Below, piece after piece: positions 8,836-18,603 of a DNA stretch of 64,000 bases. The stretch spans positions 6,253,501 through 6,317,500 of the forward strand of contig NZ_CP044549.1 in NCBI RefSeq assembly GCF_009859475.1, given 5' to 3'. Source of the stretch: Hydrogenophaga sp. BPS33. GTDB lineage: Bacteria; Pseudomonadota; Gammaproteobacteria; Burkholderiales; Burkholderiaceae_C. The notes below the pieces were generated by a model. The model made no database searches. It had not been told where the DNA came from and was given only the letters and a program-made list of their open reading frames with translations. Every line of letters starts with the position of its first letter. The first letter of the stretch is position 1. The position numbers and the translations under genes were made by a program.

Positions 8836-9907
<1,072 letters not shown>

Positions 9908-9929
9908 GCTTAACTCAATACCAGCGGTC

Positions 9930-12014
9930 TCAGCGTTTCGCGAGCACGGCACGCACCGTGTCCGCCACGTTCTCGGGGGTAAAGCCGAAGTGCTTGAACA
10001 GCACCGGCGCCGGTGCCGACTCGCCGTACGTGTCGATGCCGACCACGGCGGACACGCCGTATTTCCACCAGCCGTCGGTCGCACCCATTTCGACCGCGAT
10101 GCGCGGCAGGCCGGCGGGAAGCACCGAGGTCTTGTAGTCCGCGCTCTGCCGGTCAAACGTGGTGGTGCTGGGCATGGAGACCACGCGCACCGCGATCTTG
10201 TGTTCCGTGGCCAGCAGCTCCTGGGCCTTCAGCGCCAGCTGCACTTCGGAGCCGGTGGCGATGATGACCGCCTGGGCTTTCTTCTTCAGGCCCACTTCGG
10301 CCGGTTCGGCCAGCACGTAGGCGCCTTGGGAGATGTGGCCCAGATCGCTCTTGGGTGCGTAAGGCAGGTTCTGGCGGCTGAGCAGCAGCGCGGTCGGGCG
10401 GCTGGCGTTTTCCAGCGCCACGGCCCAGGCGACGGCGGTTTCGGCCGTGTCGGCCGGGCGCCAGACGTCCAGGTTGGGAATGAGGCGCAGGCTGGCCGCG
10501 TGTTCGATCGACTGGTGGGTCGGGCCGTCTTCACCCAGACCGATGGAATCGTGCGTGAACACGTGGATCACGCGCTGCTTCATCAGCGCGGCCATGCGGA
10601 TGGCGTTGCGGCTGTAGTCGCTGAAAGTGAGGAAGGTGCCACCGTAGGGAATGAAGCCGCCGTGCAGCGCCACGCCGTTCATGACCGCCGCCATGCCGAA
10701 CTCGCGCACGCCGTAGTTGATGTGGCGACCGCCCTGGCCCTGTTCGTTCTTGACCACGTCGCCGGCCATGTTGAAGCGCAGGCTGGGGGTGGACTTGGTG
10801 TTGGTGAGGTTGGAGCCGGTGAGGTCGGCGCTGCCGCCGAGCAGTTCGGGCAGCGCGGCGGTGAAGGTTTCCAGCGCGAGCTGGCTGGCTTTGCGGCTGG
10901 CCACCGTTTCGGCCTTGGTGTGCGCGCCGATGGCGGCGTCCACCGCGACCTGCGCGAAGTTCTTCGGCAGCTCGCCCTTCATGCGGCGGGTGAATTCCTT
11001 GGCGAGTTCAGGGAAAGCGGCCTTGTAAGCAGCGAACTGCTCGTTCCAGTGGGCCTCGAAGGACTTGCCGACGTCCTTCGCGTCCCACGCGGCGTACACG
11101 TCCTTCGGGATGTCGAAGGGCTTGTGCATCCAGCCCAGGGCTTCGCGCGTGAGCTGGATTTCTTCCGTGCCCAGCGGCTCGCCGTGCGCCTTGGCGGTGT
11201 TGGCGCGGTTCGGGCTGCCCTTGCCGATGTGCGTCTTGCAGATGATCAGCGTGGGGCCTTCGGCCTTGTTCTTCGCATCGTGGATGGCGCGGTCCACGGC
11301 GTCCACGTCGTGGCCATCGATCGGGCCGATCACGTTCCAGCCACAGGCGGTGAAGCGCAAGGCGGTGTTGTCGATGAACCAGGGCGTGACCTGGCCGTCG
11401 ATGGAAATACCGTTGTCGTCGTACAGCGCCACCAGCTTGTTGAGCTTCCAGGCGCCTGCCAGGGCCACGGCTTCGTGGCTGATGCCTTCCATCAGGCAGC
11501 CGTCGCCCAGGAAAACATAGGTGTGGTGGTCCACGATCGGGTGGCCATCGCGGTTGAACTCGGACGCCAGCAGCTTCTCGGCCAGCGCCATGCCGACCGC
11601 GTTGGTGATGCCCTGGCCGAGCGGGCCGGTGGTGGTTTCCACGCCCGGGGTGATGCCCACTTCCGGGTGGCCCGCGGTCTTGCTGTGCAACTGGCGGAAG
11701 TTCTTGAGTTCTCCAATCGGCAGCTTGTAGCCCGTGAGGTGCAACAGCGCGTAAATCAGCATGGAGCCATGGCCGTTGGAGAGCACAAAACGGTCGCGGT
11801 TGGCCCACTGCGGGTTGCTCGGGTTGTGGCGCAGGTGGCGGCCCCACAGCGCGACGGCCATATCCGCCATGCCCATGGGCGCTCCCGGGTGGCCCGAGTT
11901 GGCCGCCTGCACCGCGTCCATGGCCAGCGCGCGGATCGCGTTGGCCTGGGTCTGGGGCGTGACGGCCGAAGCGGCGGGAGCGGGGCTGGTGGGGGTGCTG
12001 GCGGCGTCAAACAT
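9930..12014 (-). CDS. tkt: Transketolase
   Basis: Thiamine-diphosphate enzyme moving two-carbon units between pentose, triose and hexose phosphates (pentose phosphate pathway and, where present, Calvin cycle). The 694-residue product has the substrate-binding HPGAPMG and the ThDP motif [13 protein letters not shown]...N (DDNGIS). A pyrimidine-binding domain ([32 protein letters not shown]) and a C-terminal domain ([14 protein letters not shown]) follow. The start is ATG 12014; a longer reading toward 12443 runs into the divergent murU gene and its added residues look like an antisense shadow. The first 18 residues are Ala/Pro/Thr-rich. The upstream neighbour murU is divergent across 169 bases. 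Confidence 0.96.
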   Translation of the reverse strand: MFDAASTPTSPAPAASAVTPQTQANAIRALAMDAVQAANSGHPGAPMGMADMAVALWGRHLRHNPSNPQWANRDRFVLSNGHGSMLIYALLHLTGYKLPIGELKNFRQLHSKTAGHPEVGITPGVETTTGPLGQGITNAVGMALAEKLLASEFNRDGHPIVDHHTYVFLGDGCLMEGISHEAVALAGAWKLNKLVALYDDNGISIDGQVTPWFIDNTALRFTACGWNVIGPIDGHDVDAVDRAIHDAKNKAEGPTLIICKTHIGKGSPNRANTAKAHGEPLGTEEIQLTREALGWMHKPFDIPKDVYAAWDAKDVGKSFEAHWNEQFAAYKAAFPELAKEFTRRMKGELPKNFAQVAVDAAIGAHTKAETVASRKASQLALETFTAALPELLGGSADLTGSNLTNTKSTPSLRFNMAGDVVKNEQGQGGRHINYGVREFGMAAVMNGVALHGGFIPYGGTFLTFSDYSRNAIRMAALMKQRVIHVFTHDSIGLGEDGPTHQSIEHAASLRLIPNLDVWRPADTAETAVAWAVALENASRPTALLLSRQNLPYAPKSDLGHISQGAYVLAEPAEVGLKKKAQAVIIATGSEVQLALKAQELLATEHKIAVRVVSMPSTTTFDRQSADYKTSVLPAGLPRIAVEMGATDGWWKYGVSAVVGIDTYGESAPAPVLFKHFGFTPENVADTVRAVLAKR

Positions 12015-12183
12015 GGATGGTGCGGGGGGTATTGGAAAAGGGAGGACTGCGCGGCGGCGCAAAACCTGCGATTTTATCGGCCCGGCTGTGGGAGACCCTT
12101 GGAAACAGCCCATGACCACGCGCGCGCTCATAATTCCTGACGCGTGTGGCCCCGTGTGCCCGGCACGCACACCCCACACCACC

Positions 12184-12960
12184 ATGCCCCGACTCGCCGC
12201 CGACCCGTCCAACCCACCCCCGATCCCGGCCATGATCCTCGCCGCCGGGCGCGGCATGCGCATGCGGCCCCTGACCGATGAAACGCCCAAGCCGCTGCTG
12301 GCGGTGCGTGGCAAGCCGCTGATCCAGTGGCCCATGGAGTCGCTGGCGGCCGCGGGTTTCACCCGCTTCGTGGTCAACACCGCCTGGCTCGAAGAACAGC
12401 TGCAGGCGTTCTGCGCCGACTGGCAGGCCCGGCACGCCGGCACACACGTGACCGTCTCTCGCGAAGGCCAGGACTTTGGCTATGCGCTGGAGACCGCCGG
12501 CGGCATTGCGCGCGCGCTGCCCTTGCTGGGCGACGTGTTCTGGGTGCTGGCGGGCGACGTGTTCGTGCCCGATTTCGCGTTCACGCCGCAGAGCGTGGCG
12601 CGCTTCCAGGCCAGCGACGGGTTGGCCCACATCTGGCTGGTGCCCAACCCGCCGCACAACCCGCGCGGCGACTTCGGCCTGAGCCCCGAAGGCCTGGCGC
12701 TGAACGAAGCCGACGTGAAGCACACCTACAGCACCATCGGCCTGTACCGGCGCGAGCTGTTCGAACCGCCCTGGTGCGAGATCATCCCCGGCAACCCGCA
12801 GGGCACGGCCGAGCCGCTGGCACCGCTGCTGCGCCGTGCCATGCACGCGGGGCGGGTGAGTGCCGAGCTGTACGGCGGGCCATGGGTGGACGTGGGCACG
12901 CCCGAACGCCTGGCGGAATTGAACGCCCCCCCCGCGCCGCCTGCGGCGTCACCCCCCTGA
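12184..12960 (+). CDS. murU: MurU-like sugar-1-phosphate nucleotidyltransferase
   Basis: The 258-residue product is a GT-A nucleotidyltransferase: [20 protein letters not shown] is the NTP-binding loop, followed by [23 protein letters not shown] and [11 protein letters not shown]. The closest named family is MurU, which makes UDP-MurNAc from MurNAc-1-phosphate in the cell-wall recycling bypass; mannose-1-phosphate guanylyltransferases look similar. Support for MurU comes from an AmgK-like kinase gene at 45.2 kb, its usual partner. The last 12 residues ([12 protein letters not shown]) are encoded by a dispersed intergenic repeat. ATG 12184 was chosen; the first 16 residues before MILAAG are poorly conserved in type, so ATG 12232 is possible. 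Confidence 0.78.
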   Translation: MPRLAADPSNPPPIPAMILAAGRGMRMRPLTDETPKPLLAVRGKPLIQWPMESLAAAGFTRFVVNTAWLEEQLQAFCADWQARHAGTHVTVSREGQDFGYALETAGGIARALPLLGDVFWVLAGDVFVPDFAFTPQSVARFQASDGLAHIWLVPNPPHNPRGDFGLSPEGLALNEADVKHTYSTIGLYRRELFEPPWCEIIPGNPQGTAEPLAPLLRRAMHAGRVSAELYGGPWVDVGTPERLAELNAPPAPPAASPP

Positions 12961-13020
12961 GGGGGCGCACCCTGGGACCGGCAGAGCCGGATCCTCGGGA
13001 GCCCTGGATGTGGGCGTGTC
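12926..13020 (+). repeat. Dispersed two-hairpin intergenic repeat, copy 1 (partial, diverged)
   Basis: Shares the order of elements seen at 15772, 19708 and 51327: CGCCGCCTGCGGCG, a C-run pairing with a G-run (CCCCCCTGAGGGGG), then CACCCTGGGACCGGCAGAGC and CCTGGATGTGGGCGTG. It has lost the GCGCCTTCGGCGC inner hairpin. It begins inside the murU coding region and ends 19 bases before pepP. Confidence 0.7.
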
Positions 13021-13038
13021 TGCTTCAAAGGCTCCACA

Positions 13039-14445
13039 ATGGCGCCCATGGACGCCACCACCCACACCGACCTCTACGCCGATCGCCGCGCCCGCGTGGC
13101 AGCTCAACTGGGGGCCGGCGGCATCGCCATCGTGCCCACCGCGCTGGAACGCCCGCGCAACCGCGACACCGACTTCATCTACCGCCACGACAGCTACTTC
13201 TTCTACCTCACCGGCTTCACCGAGCCCAACGCGTGGCTGGTGATCAACGCCGAAGGCCACACCACGCTGTTCTGCCAACCCAAGGATCTCGAACGCGAGA
13301 TCTGGGACGGCATTCGACTGGGACCCGATGCGGCGCCCGAGCACCTGGGTGTGAGCGAGGCCTACCCGGTCACCGAGTTGAACCAGCGCCTGCCCAAGCT
13401 GCTGGAGAACCGCAGCACCGTGTGGTACCCCTTCGCCACGCACGAGGGCCTGGAGAGCCGTGTCAACGGCTGGCTGCAACCGGTGCGCGCGCGGGTGCGC
13501 TACGGCGCGCTGTGCCCCGATTCGCAACGCGACCTGTGTGGTGTGCTCGACGACATGCGGCTGATCAAGGACGCATTTGAGCAGTCGACCATGCGCCGCG
13601 CCTCGCAGATCAGCGCCCAGGCCCACATCCGCGCGATGCAACGCAGCGCGGCCATGCTGCGCGCCGGGCAGGACGTGCGCGAATACCACCTGGACGCCGA
13701 GCTGCTGCACACCTTTCGCGAGCATGGCTCGCAATACCCGGCCTACGGCAGCATCGTCGCCGCCGGCGCGAATGCCTGTGTGCTGCACTACCGCGCCGAT
13801 GCCGCACCCATCCGCAATGGCGAACTGGTGCTGATCGACGCGGGCTGCGAACTCGACGGCTACGCCAGCGACATTACCCGCACCTTCCCGGCCAACGGTG
13901 TTTTCACCGGCCCGCAGCGCGAGCTCTACGACCTGGTGCTGGCCAGCCAGGATGCGGCCGTGGCCGCCACCCGGGCCGGAGCACGCTTCGTCGAGCCGCA
14001 CGAGGCCACGGTGGCGGTGCTGGCGCAAGGCCTGCTCGATGTCGGCCTGCTGGACAGGAACAAGGTCGGCAACGCGCAGGACGTGATCGCCAACCGCAGC
14101 TACTTTCCGTTCTACATGCACCGCACCGGCCACTGGCTGGGCATGGACGTGCACGACTGCGGCAGCTACGTGGAACCTTCCGAACTGGGCAGCGTGAGCG
14201 AGCGCAAGGACCCCTTGAGCGGCGAGACCATCAAGGACCGACCCAGCCGCATCCTGCGCCCGGGCATGGTGCTCACCATCGAACCGGGTCTGTACGTGCG
14301 TCCGGGTGAAAACGTACCGGAAAAGTTCTGGAACATCGGCATCCGCATTGAGGACGACGCGATCGTCACCGCCACGGGCTGCGAGCTCATCACTCGGGAT
14401 GTGCCGGTCAAGGCCGACGAGATCGAGGCACTGATGCGCGGTTGA
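13039..14445 (+). CDS. pepP: Xaa-Pro aminopeptidase (M24B)
   Basis: Releases the N-terminal residue from peptides with proline in second position; cytoplasmic, dimanganese enzyme in the family. The 468-residue product has an N-terminal AMP_N domain (about 10-150; DFIYRHDSYFFYLTGF) and a pita-bread catalytic domain. The metal ligands are visible: Asp in LVLIDAGCELDG, Asp in SDITRTFP, His in HRTGHWLGMDVHD, Glu in LTIEPGLYV and Glu in GIRIEDDAI. ATG 13039 has AAAGG eight bases upstream; ATG 13048 is an alternative. It follows murU on the same strand with a repeat between them. Confidence 0.95.
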   Translation: MAPMDATTHTDLYADRRARVAAQLGAGGIAIVPTALERPRNRDTDFIYRHDSYFFYLTGFTEPNAWLVINAEGHTTLFCQPKDLEREIWDGIRLGPDAAPEHLGVSEAYPVTELNQRLPKLLENRSTVWYPFATHEGLESRVNGWLQPVRARVRYGALCPDSQRDLCGVLDDMRLIKDAFEQSTMRRASQISAQAHIRAMQRSAAMLRAGQDVREYHLDAELLHTFREHGSQYPAYGSIVAAGANACVLHYRADAAPIRNGELVLIDAGCELDGYASDITRTFPANGVFTGPQRELYDLVLASQDAAVAATRAGARFVEPHEATVAVLAQGLLDVGLLDRNKVGNAQDVIANRSYFPFYMHRTGHWLGMDVHDCGSYVEPSELGSVSERKDPLSGETIKDRPSRILRPGMVLTIEPGLYVRPGENVPEKFWNIGIRIEDDAIVTATGCELITRDVPVKADEIEALMRG

Positions 14446-14508
14446 CGCAGGTCCAGGAAGGGCCGATGAGCCCACGGGCAAGAGGGTTGGCGGCTTTTCA
14501 GTCTTTTT

Positions 14509-14526
14509 TAAGAATCGTTCTCATTT
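14509..14526 (+). promoter_or_regulatory. Fur-box-like site before the imelysin operon
   Basis: TTAAGAATCGTTCTCATT contains AGAA-TCG-TTCT, the same inverted core as the stronger site at 35591. It lies about 60 bases before the first imelysin gene, where an iron-responsive repressor would overlap the promoter. The genes behind it belong to families known to be iron regulated. Confidence 0.65.
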
Positions 14527-14583
14527 ACACTGAGACCCCCCGCCGGTTCAGGCCGGCTTCGATTCCCTCCCTCAAGCCCCGCC

Positions 14584-15768
14584 ATGAAACCTACTCTGCT
14601 CGTTCTGGCCCTGTCGGCCTCTCTATCCTTGCTGTCGGCCACGGCCCACGCCCAAGCGGCCGCGCCCGCGACTGCCACGGCCCCGGCTGCGGCGACCTAC
14701 GCCACCGTCGCCACGCACTACGCGGCCCTGGTACACGCCAACTACAGCGACACGCTCGCCGCCGCGCAGGAGATGCAGACGGCCATCAAAGCCTTCGTGG
14801 CCGCGCCCTCGGCCGACGGCTTGGCGGCCGCGCGCAAAGCCTGGCTGGGCGCGCGCGAGTTTTATGGCCAGACCGAGGCGTTCCGCTTTTACGGCGGCCC
14901 GATCGACGACGACAAGGGCCCCGAGGGCCAGATCAACGCCTGGCCGCTGGACGAGTCGTACGTGGACTATGTGCAGGGCAAGCCCAAGTCGGGCCTGATC
15001 GCCAACACCAAGTTCAAGATCACCAAGACCAACCTGGCCAAGTTCAACGAGCGCGGTGGCGAGGAAAACATCAGCTCCGGCTGGCATGCCATCGAATTCC
15101 TGCTCTGGGGCCAGGACCTGAGCGAGAGCGGCCCGGGCAACCGCTCGTTCGAAGACTACGTGGACGGCAAGACCCCCAATGCCGACCGCCGCCGTCAGTT
15201 CCTGACCGTGGCGACCGAGCTGCTGGTCGACGACCTCAACTTCCTCGTCAAGGCCTGGGCGCCCGGCCAGAAAAACTACCGCGCGCGCTTCGAGAAGGGC
15301 GGCAAGGAATCGGTGCGCAAGATCATCGTGGGCCTGGGCTCGCTCTCGCGCGGTGAACTCTCGGGCGAGCGCATGGAAGTGGCGCTGAATTCGCAGGACC
15401 AGGAAGACGAACACTCGTGCTTCTCCGACAACACGCACCGCGACATCGTCACCAATGCCACCGGCATTCAGAACGTGTGGCTGGGTCAGTACAAGAAGCG
15501 CGACGGCAGCACCTTGCAAGGCCCGGGCATGCGCGACCTGGTCGCCGCCAAGAAGGCCGATCTGGCCGAGAAGACGACCGCGCAGATCGCCGCATCGGTG
15601 GCGGGTGCCGAATCCATTCCCGCACCGTTCGACCGCGCGCTGGCCAAGGGAGCGGCCGGCCGCCCGGCGATCGAGAAAACCGTGGCGAGCCTGGTCGCGC
15701 AGTCCAAGCTGCTGGTGGAATCGGCCACTGCGGTGGGCATCGCCAAGCTGACGTTGGTGGAACCCTGA
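14584..15768 (+). CDS. Imelysin-family periplasmic protein (EfeM/IrpA-like)
   Basis: The 394-residue precursor starts with a signal peptide (LLVLALSASLSLLSATAHAQ). The imelysin fold is marked by GWHAIEFLLWG near residue 175, the family's GxHxxE motif, and by helices such as AARKAWLGAREFYGQTEAFRF, shown here in part. Family members are iron-regulated periplasmic or surface proteins (IrpA, the EfeO/EfeM peptidase-like domain) proposed to bind iron or assist iron uptake; proteolysis was claimed for some and is uncertain. It is the first gene of a four-gene operon and has a Fur-box-like element just upstream. Spacing to the next gene is about 270 bases and contains two repeats. Confidence 0.88.
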   Translation: MKPTLLVLALSASLSLLSATAHAQAAAPATATAPAAATYATVATHYAALVHANYSDTLAAAQEMQTAIKAFVAAPSADGLAAARKAWLGAREFYGQTEAFRFYGGPIDDDKGPEGQINAWPLDESYVDYVQGKPKSGLIANTKFKITKTNLAKFNERGGEENISSGWHAIEFLLWGQDLSESGPGNRSFEDYVDGKTPNADRRRQFLTVATELLVDDLNFLVKAWAPGQKNYRARFEKGGKESVRKIIVGLGSLSRGELSGERMEVALNSQDQEDEHSCFSDNTHRDIVTNATGIQNVWLGQYKKRDGSTLQGPGMRDLVAAKKADLAEKTTAQIAASVAGAESIPAPFDRALAKGAAGRPAIEKTVASLVAQSKLLVESATAVGIAKLTLVEP

Positions 15769-15771
15769 ACA

Positions 15772-15890
15772 CCCCCCTGCGCCGCTGACGCGGCTTCCCC
15801 CCTCTGTTGCGCGCCTTCGGCGCTTCGAGGGGGGACGACACCTTGGGCCGGCGGAGCCGTCCCTTGGTGTCTGTGGATGAAGGCACGTCT
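15772..15890 (+). repeat. Dispersed two-hairpin intergenic repeat, copy 2
   Basis: Begins three bases after an imelysin stop. Order of elements: GCCGCTGACGCGGC hairpin; CCCCCTC...GAGGGGG enclosing GCGCCTTCGGCGC; CCTTGGGCCGGCGGAGCC; TGTGGATGAAGGCACG. The same order, inverted, is present at 19708 and 51327. Confidence 0.85.
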
Positions 15891-15910
15891 CGCCGGAGCC
15901 GTGCCTTCAC

Positions 15911-15947
15911 TCCCTCGCCCCTCTGGGGAGAGGGCTGGGGTGAGGGG
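15911..15947. repeat. REP-like palindromic repeat
   Basis: Outer arms CCCTCGCCCC and GGGGTGAGGG pair over ten positions (one G-T), and an inner CTCT/AGAG pair forms the tip. This type of CCCTC-CCC palindrome is widely dispersed in proteobacterial genomes. It ends just before a possible GTG start of the di-heme protein, so its G-run could be mistaken for a ribosome-binding site. Confidence 0.7.
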
Positions 15948-16036
15948 CACGCGTGAAGAGGTTTCCCTTTTTGCAATGCCCGCACCTTTGGTTTGCTGTT
16001 TTCATTGCTGCACTTGCATCTTCTGTAGTCCTCACC

Positions 16037-17530
16037 ATGTCGCTCTTTCCCAAAGCCACGCGCTTCGCGCTCGCCATGGGGGTCCTGCTCGGCGGCGCGA
16101 CCGCCTTTGTCCTGCACGCCGACGAAGCACCTGACCCACTCGGTGAGAAGACCGGTGGCGCGACCACGGTCTACGCCACGGGCAAGAACGCGTTTTCCTT
16201 TCCACTGGCCAATCTGGACGACCCGGGGCGCACGCGCTTCGTGATCGGCAATTCTTTCTTCAAGCGCAACTGGGTCGAGGCACCGGCGTCGACCACCGCG
16301 CGCGATGGGCTGGGGCCGCACTTCATCGCGCGCGCCTGCGCCGGCTGCCATGTGTTGGACGGCCGGGGCGAACCGCCCGAGTGGAAGAACACGCTCGGCC
16401 CCGAACCCGAAGGCACGGTGGCCCTGCTGATTCGCCTTTCTGTCGCCGGCACACCCGACCCCAAGGCAGGCGTGCGGCCCGACCCGGTGTACGGCGACCA
16501 GTTCAACAACGCGGCGATCCAGGGCGTGAAGCCCGAGGGCCGGGTGGAGATCCGCTCGCGGCCGATCCACGGCCGCTTCACCGACGGCACGCGTTACACG
16601 CTGCGGCAGCCGCTCTACAAGCTCACCGACCTGGCCTACGGCCCGTTCGCACCGGGCCTGATGGTGAGCCCGCGCATCGCGCCGCAGCTCGCCGGCGTGG
16701 GCCTGCTGGAAGCGATTCCCGAGGCGGAAATTCTGCGCAATGCGCGCGATCAGGCGGCCGCGCCCGGCCCCATCAAAGGCCAGGCCAACCGGGTGTGGGA
16801 CGTGTTCGCGCAGGGTGAACGCGTGGGCCGCTTCGGCTGGAAGGCCAACGTGGCCACGCTGGCGCACCAGACCGCCGGAGCCTTCCATGGCGACATGGGC
16901 ATCACTTCCAGCGTGCACCCGCTAGAGACCTGCACGCCAGCGCAGAAGGACTGCCTGGCCGCGCCCCATGGCGGCGGCCGCACCAACGGCAGCGCGGGCA
17001 TCGTGCCGGCCTCGATGGCGGTGGCACAGAAACCCGAGATCGACGACGACACGTTCGGCCAGGTGGTCTTCTACCAGGCCACGCTGGCGCCCGCGGCGCG
17101 GCGCAACGTGAAGGACGCGCAGGTGCTGCGTGGCCAGGCGCTGTTCGCACAGGCGCAATGCGCGGCGTGCCACCGCCCGAGCTACGTCACCGCAGAAGGA
17201 CCGTTCCCCAAACTGACCAGCCCGGCGCTCAAAGGCCAGCGCATCTGGCCCTACACCGACCTGTTGCTGCACGACATGGGGCCCGACCTCGCCGACGGCC
17301 GCCCCGACTTTCTCGCCAACGGCCAGCAGTGGAAAACACCACCGCTGTGGGGCATCGGCCTGATCAGAGACGTCAACGGCCACACCCGCCTGATGCACGA
17401 CGGGCGTGCCAACGGGGTGCTTGAAGCCATCCTCTGGCACGGCGGAGAAGCGCAGGCATCGAAAGAACAGGTGCTCAAGATGAACCGCCGCGACCGGCAG
17501 TCGCTGGTGCTCTTTGTGGAGTCGCTATGA
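16037..17530 (+). CDS. Di-heme c-type cytochrome, DUF1111 (thiol-oxidoreductase-like)
   Basis: Periplasmic protein with two heme-attachment motifs, CAGCH near residue 100 and CAACH near residue 380. The 497-residue product starts with an export signal (FALAMGVLLGGATAFVLHA) and ends RQSLVLFVESL. Layout and the RARACAGCHVLDGRGE-type context (seen here as ARACAGCHVLDGRGE) match DUF1111, di-heme peroxidase-like proteins that co-occur with imelysins. The start is uncertain: ATG 16037 gives a plain signal peptide, while GTG 15953 adds 28 residues but its G-rich upstream is a REP-like repeat. The stop overlaps the next start (ATGA). It may pass electrons during iron reduction or oxidation; this is inference. 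Confidence 0.85.
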   Translation: MSLFPKATRFALAMGVLLGGATAFVLHADEAPDPLGEKTGGATTVYATGKNAFSFPLANLDDPGRTRFVIGNSFFKRNWVEAPASTTARDGLGPHFIARACAGCHVLDGRGEPPEWKNTLGPEPEGTVALLIRLSVAGTPDPKAGVRPDPVYGDQFNNAAIQGVKPEGRVEIRSRPIHGRFTDGTRYTLRQPLYKLTDLAYGPFAPGLMVSPRIAPQLAGVGLLEAIPEAEILRNARDQAAAPGPIKGQANRVWDVFAQGERVGRFGWKANVATLAHQTAGAFHGDMGITSSVHPLETCTPAQKDCLAAPHGGGRTNGSAGIVPASMAVAQKPEIDDDTFGQVVFYQATLAPAARRNVKDAQVLRGQALFAQAQCAACHRPSYVTAEGPFPKLTSPALKGQRIWPYTDLLLHDMGPDLADGRPDFLANGQQWKTPPLWGIGLIRDVNGHTRLMHDGRANGVLEAILWHGGEAQASKEQVLKMNRRDRQSLVLFVESL

Positions 17531-18600
17531 AAGTTGCCCCTATCCCTCTGGCGCTGGCCTGGACGCTGACCGCCTGCGGCATGGCCACGGCGCAAAACGC
17601 CCCTGTCGTGGCCGCGCCGTACTACTCGGCCGAGCAGGCGATGCAAGGGCTCTACACCCACCATCTGCCGCCGCTTGCGAAGGCCTTCCAGAGCGAAGCC
17701 GATCGGCTGGTGAGCGCCGCGGACCAGCTCTGCCAAGGCCAGGCGACCTTGTCAGCGTTGCGTGCGCAATGGCAGACCACGCTGGAGCGTTGGGAAGCCC
17801 TGTCCACGCCCGCCGTCGGCCCCCTGGTGACGCGGCGCTCGCAGCGCCAGATCGACTTCTGGCCCACGCGGCCGGACCTGCTGCGACGCTCAATGGAAAA
17901 AGCCCCCGCCACGCTGGCCGACATGGAGCGCGTGGGCACGCCGGCCAAGGGTTTTCCGGCGCTGGACCTGTTGTTGCAGCAATGGTCCCGCAAGGCGCCG
18001 ACGCCCGATGCCTGCCGCTACGGCGGATTGATCGCGCGGGGCATCGCCGCCGAAGCACGTGCGCTGCAGAACGAGCTCGGCCCATGGGCCACGAAGGCGT
18101 GGGAAGACGAACCCGAGGTCACCACCGCTTCGCTCGCCGAATGGGTCAACCAGTGGCTCGCGGGTCTGGAGCGGCTGCGCTGGGCGCACATCGAGAAACC
18201 CATCACCACGCACCAGACCACGGGCAACGCGGCCAAGGGCACGCCGGTGCCGTACGCACGGCTGGACCGCGAGAGCAACCTGCGCGACTGGCGCGCGCAA
18301 TGGCAAAGCCTGCGCACCCAAGGCCGCCTGCCACCCGGCGCGCCGCCACCGCCGGCGGGCCAGGCGCTGGTGCCAATGGAAGCGCTGCTGATGGGCCGTG
18401 GGCACCTGGCGCTGGCGCAGAAGTGGGGCCAGGCGCTGGGCCAGGTGAATGCCGGCATGGAGAAGCTCACGCCGCGTTCCAGTGAACGCGAGTTGCTGGC
18501 ACTCGCGAAATCGATGAAGGCGGTGACGGTGCTGTTCCAGAACGAGGTGGCGGCGGCGCTGGATGTGCCTTTGGGGTTTTCCGACGCGGACGGGGACTGA
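17527..18600 (+). CDS. Second imelysin-family protein
   Basis: The 357-residue precursor overlaps the previous stop by four bases. It has a signal sequence with a cysteine at residue 17 (WTLTACGMATAQN) that could be a lipobox-like site, although TAC-G is only an approximate match. The body is helical and imelysin-like: LRAQWQTTLERWEALSTPAVG, in part, the FPALDLLLQ segment near 142 in the place of GxHxxE, and a C-terminal LAKSMKAVTVLFQNEV. The canonical GxHxxE histidine is replaced in this copy (GFPALD), so it resembles the divergent second imelysin of such operons. Likely periplasmic; acts with the first imelysin and the di-heme protein. Confidence 0.82.
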   Translation: MKVAPIPLALAWTLTACGMATAQNAPVVAAPYYSAEQAMQGLYTHHLPPLAKAFQSEADRLVSAADQLCQGQATLSALRAQWQTTLERWEALSTPAVGPLVTRRSQRQIDFWPTRPDLLRRSMEKAPATLADMERVGTPAKGFPALDLLLQQWSRKAPTPDACRYGGLIARGIAAEARALQNELGPWATKAWEDEPEVTTASLAEWVNQWLAGLERLRWAHIEKPITTHQTTGNAAKGTPVPYARLDRESNLRDWRAQWQSLRTQGRLPPGAPPPPAGQALVPMEALLMGRGHLALAQKWGQALGQVNAGMEKLTPRSSERELLALAKSMKAVTVLFQNEVAAALDVPLGFSDADGD

Positions 18601-18603
18601 AAA

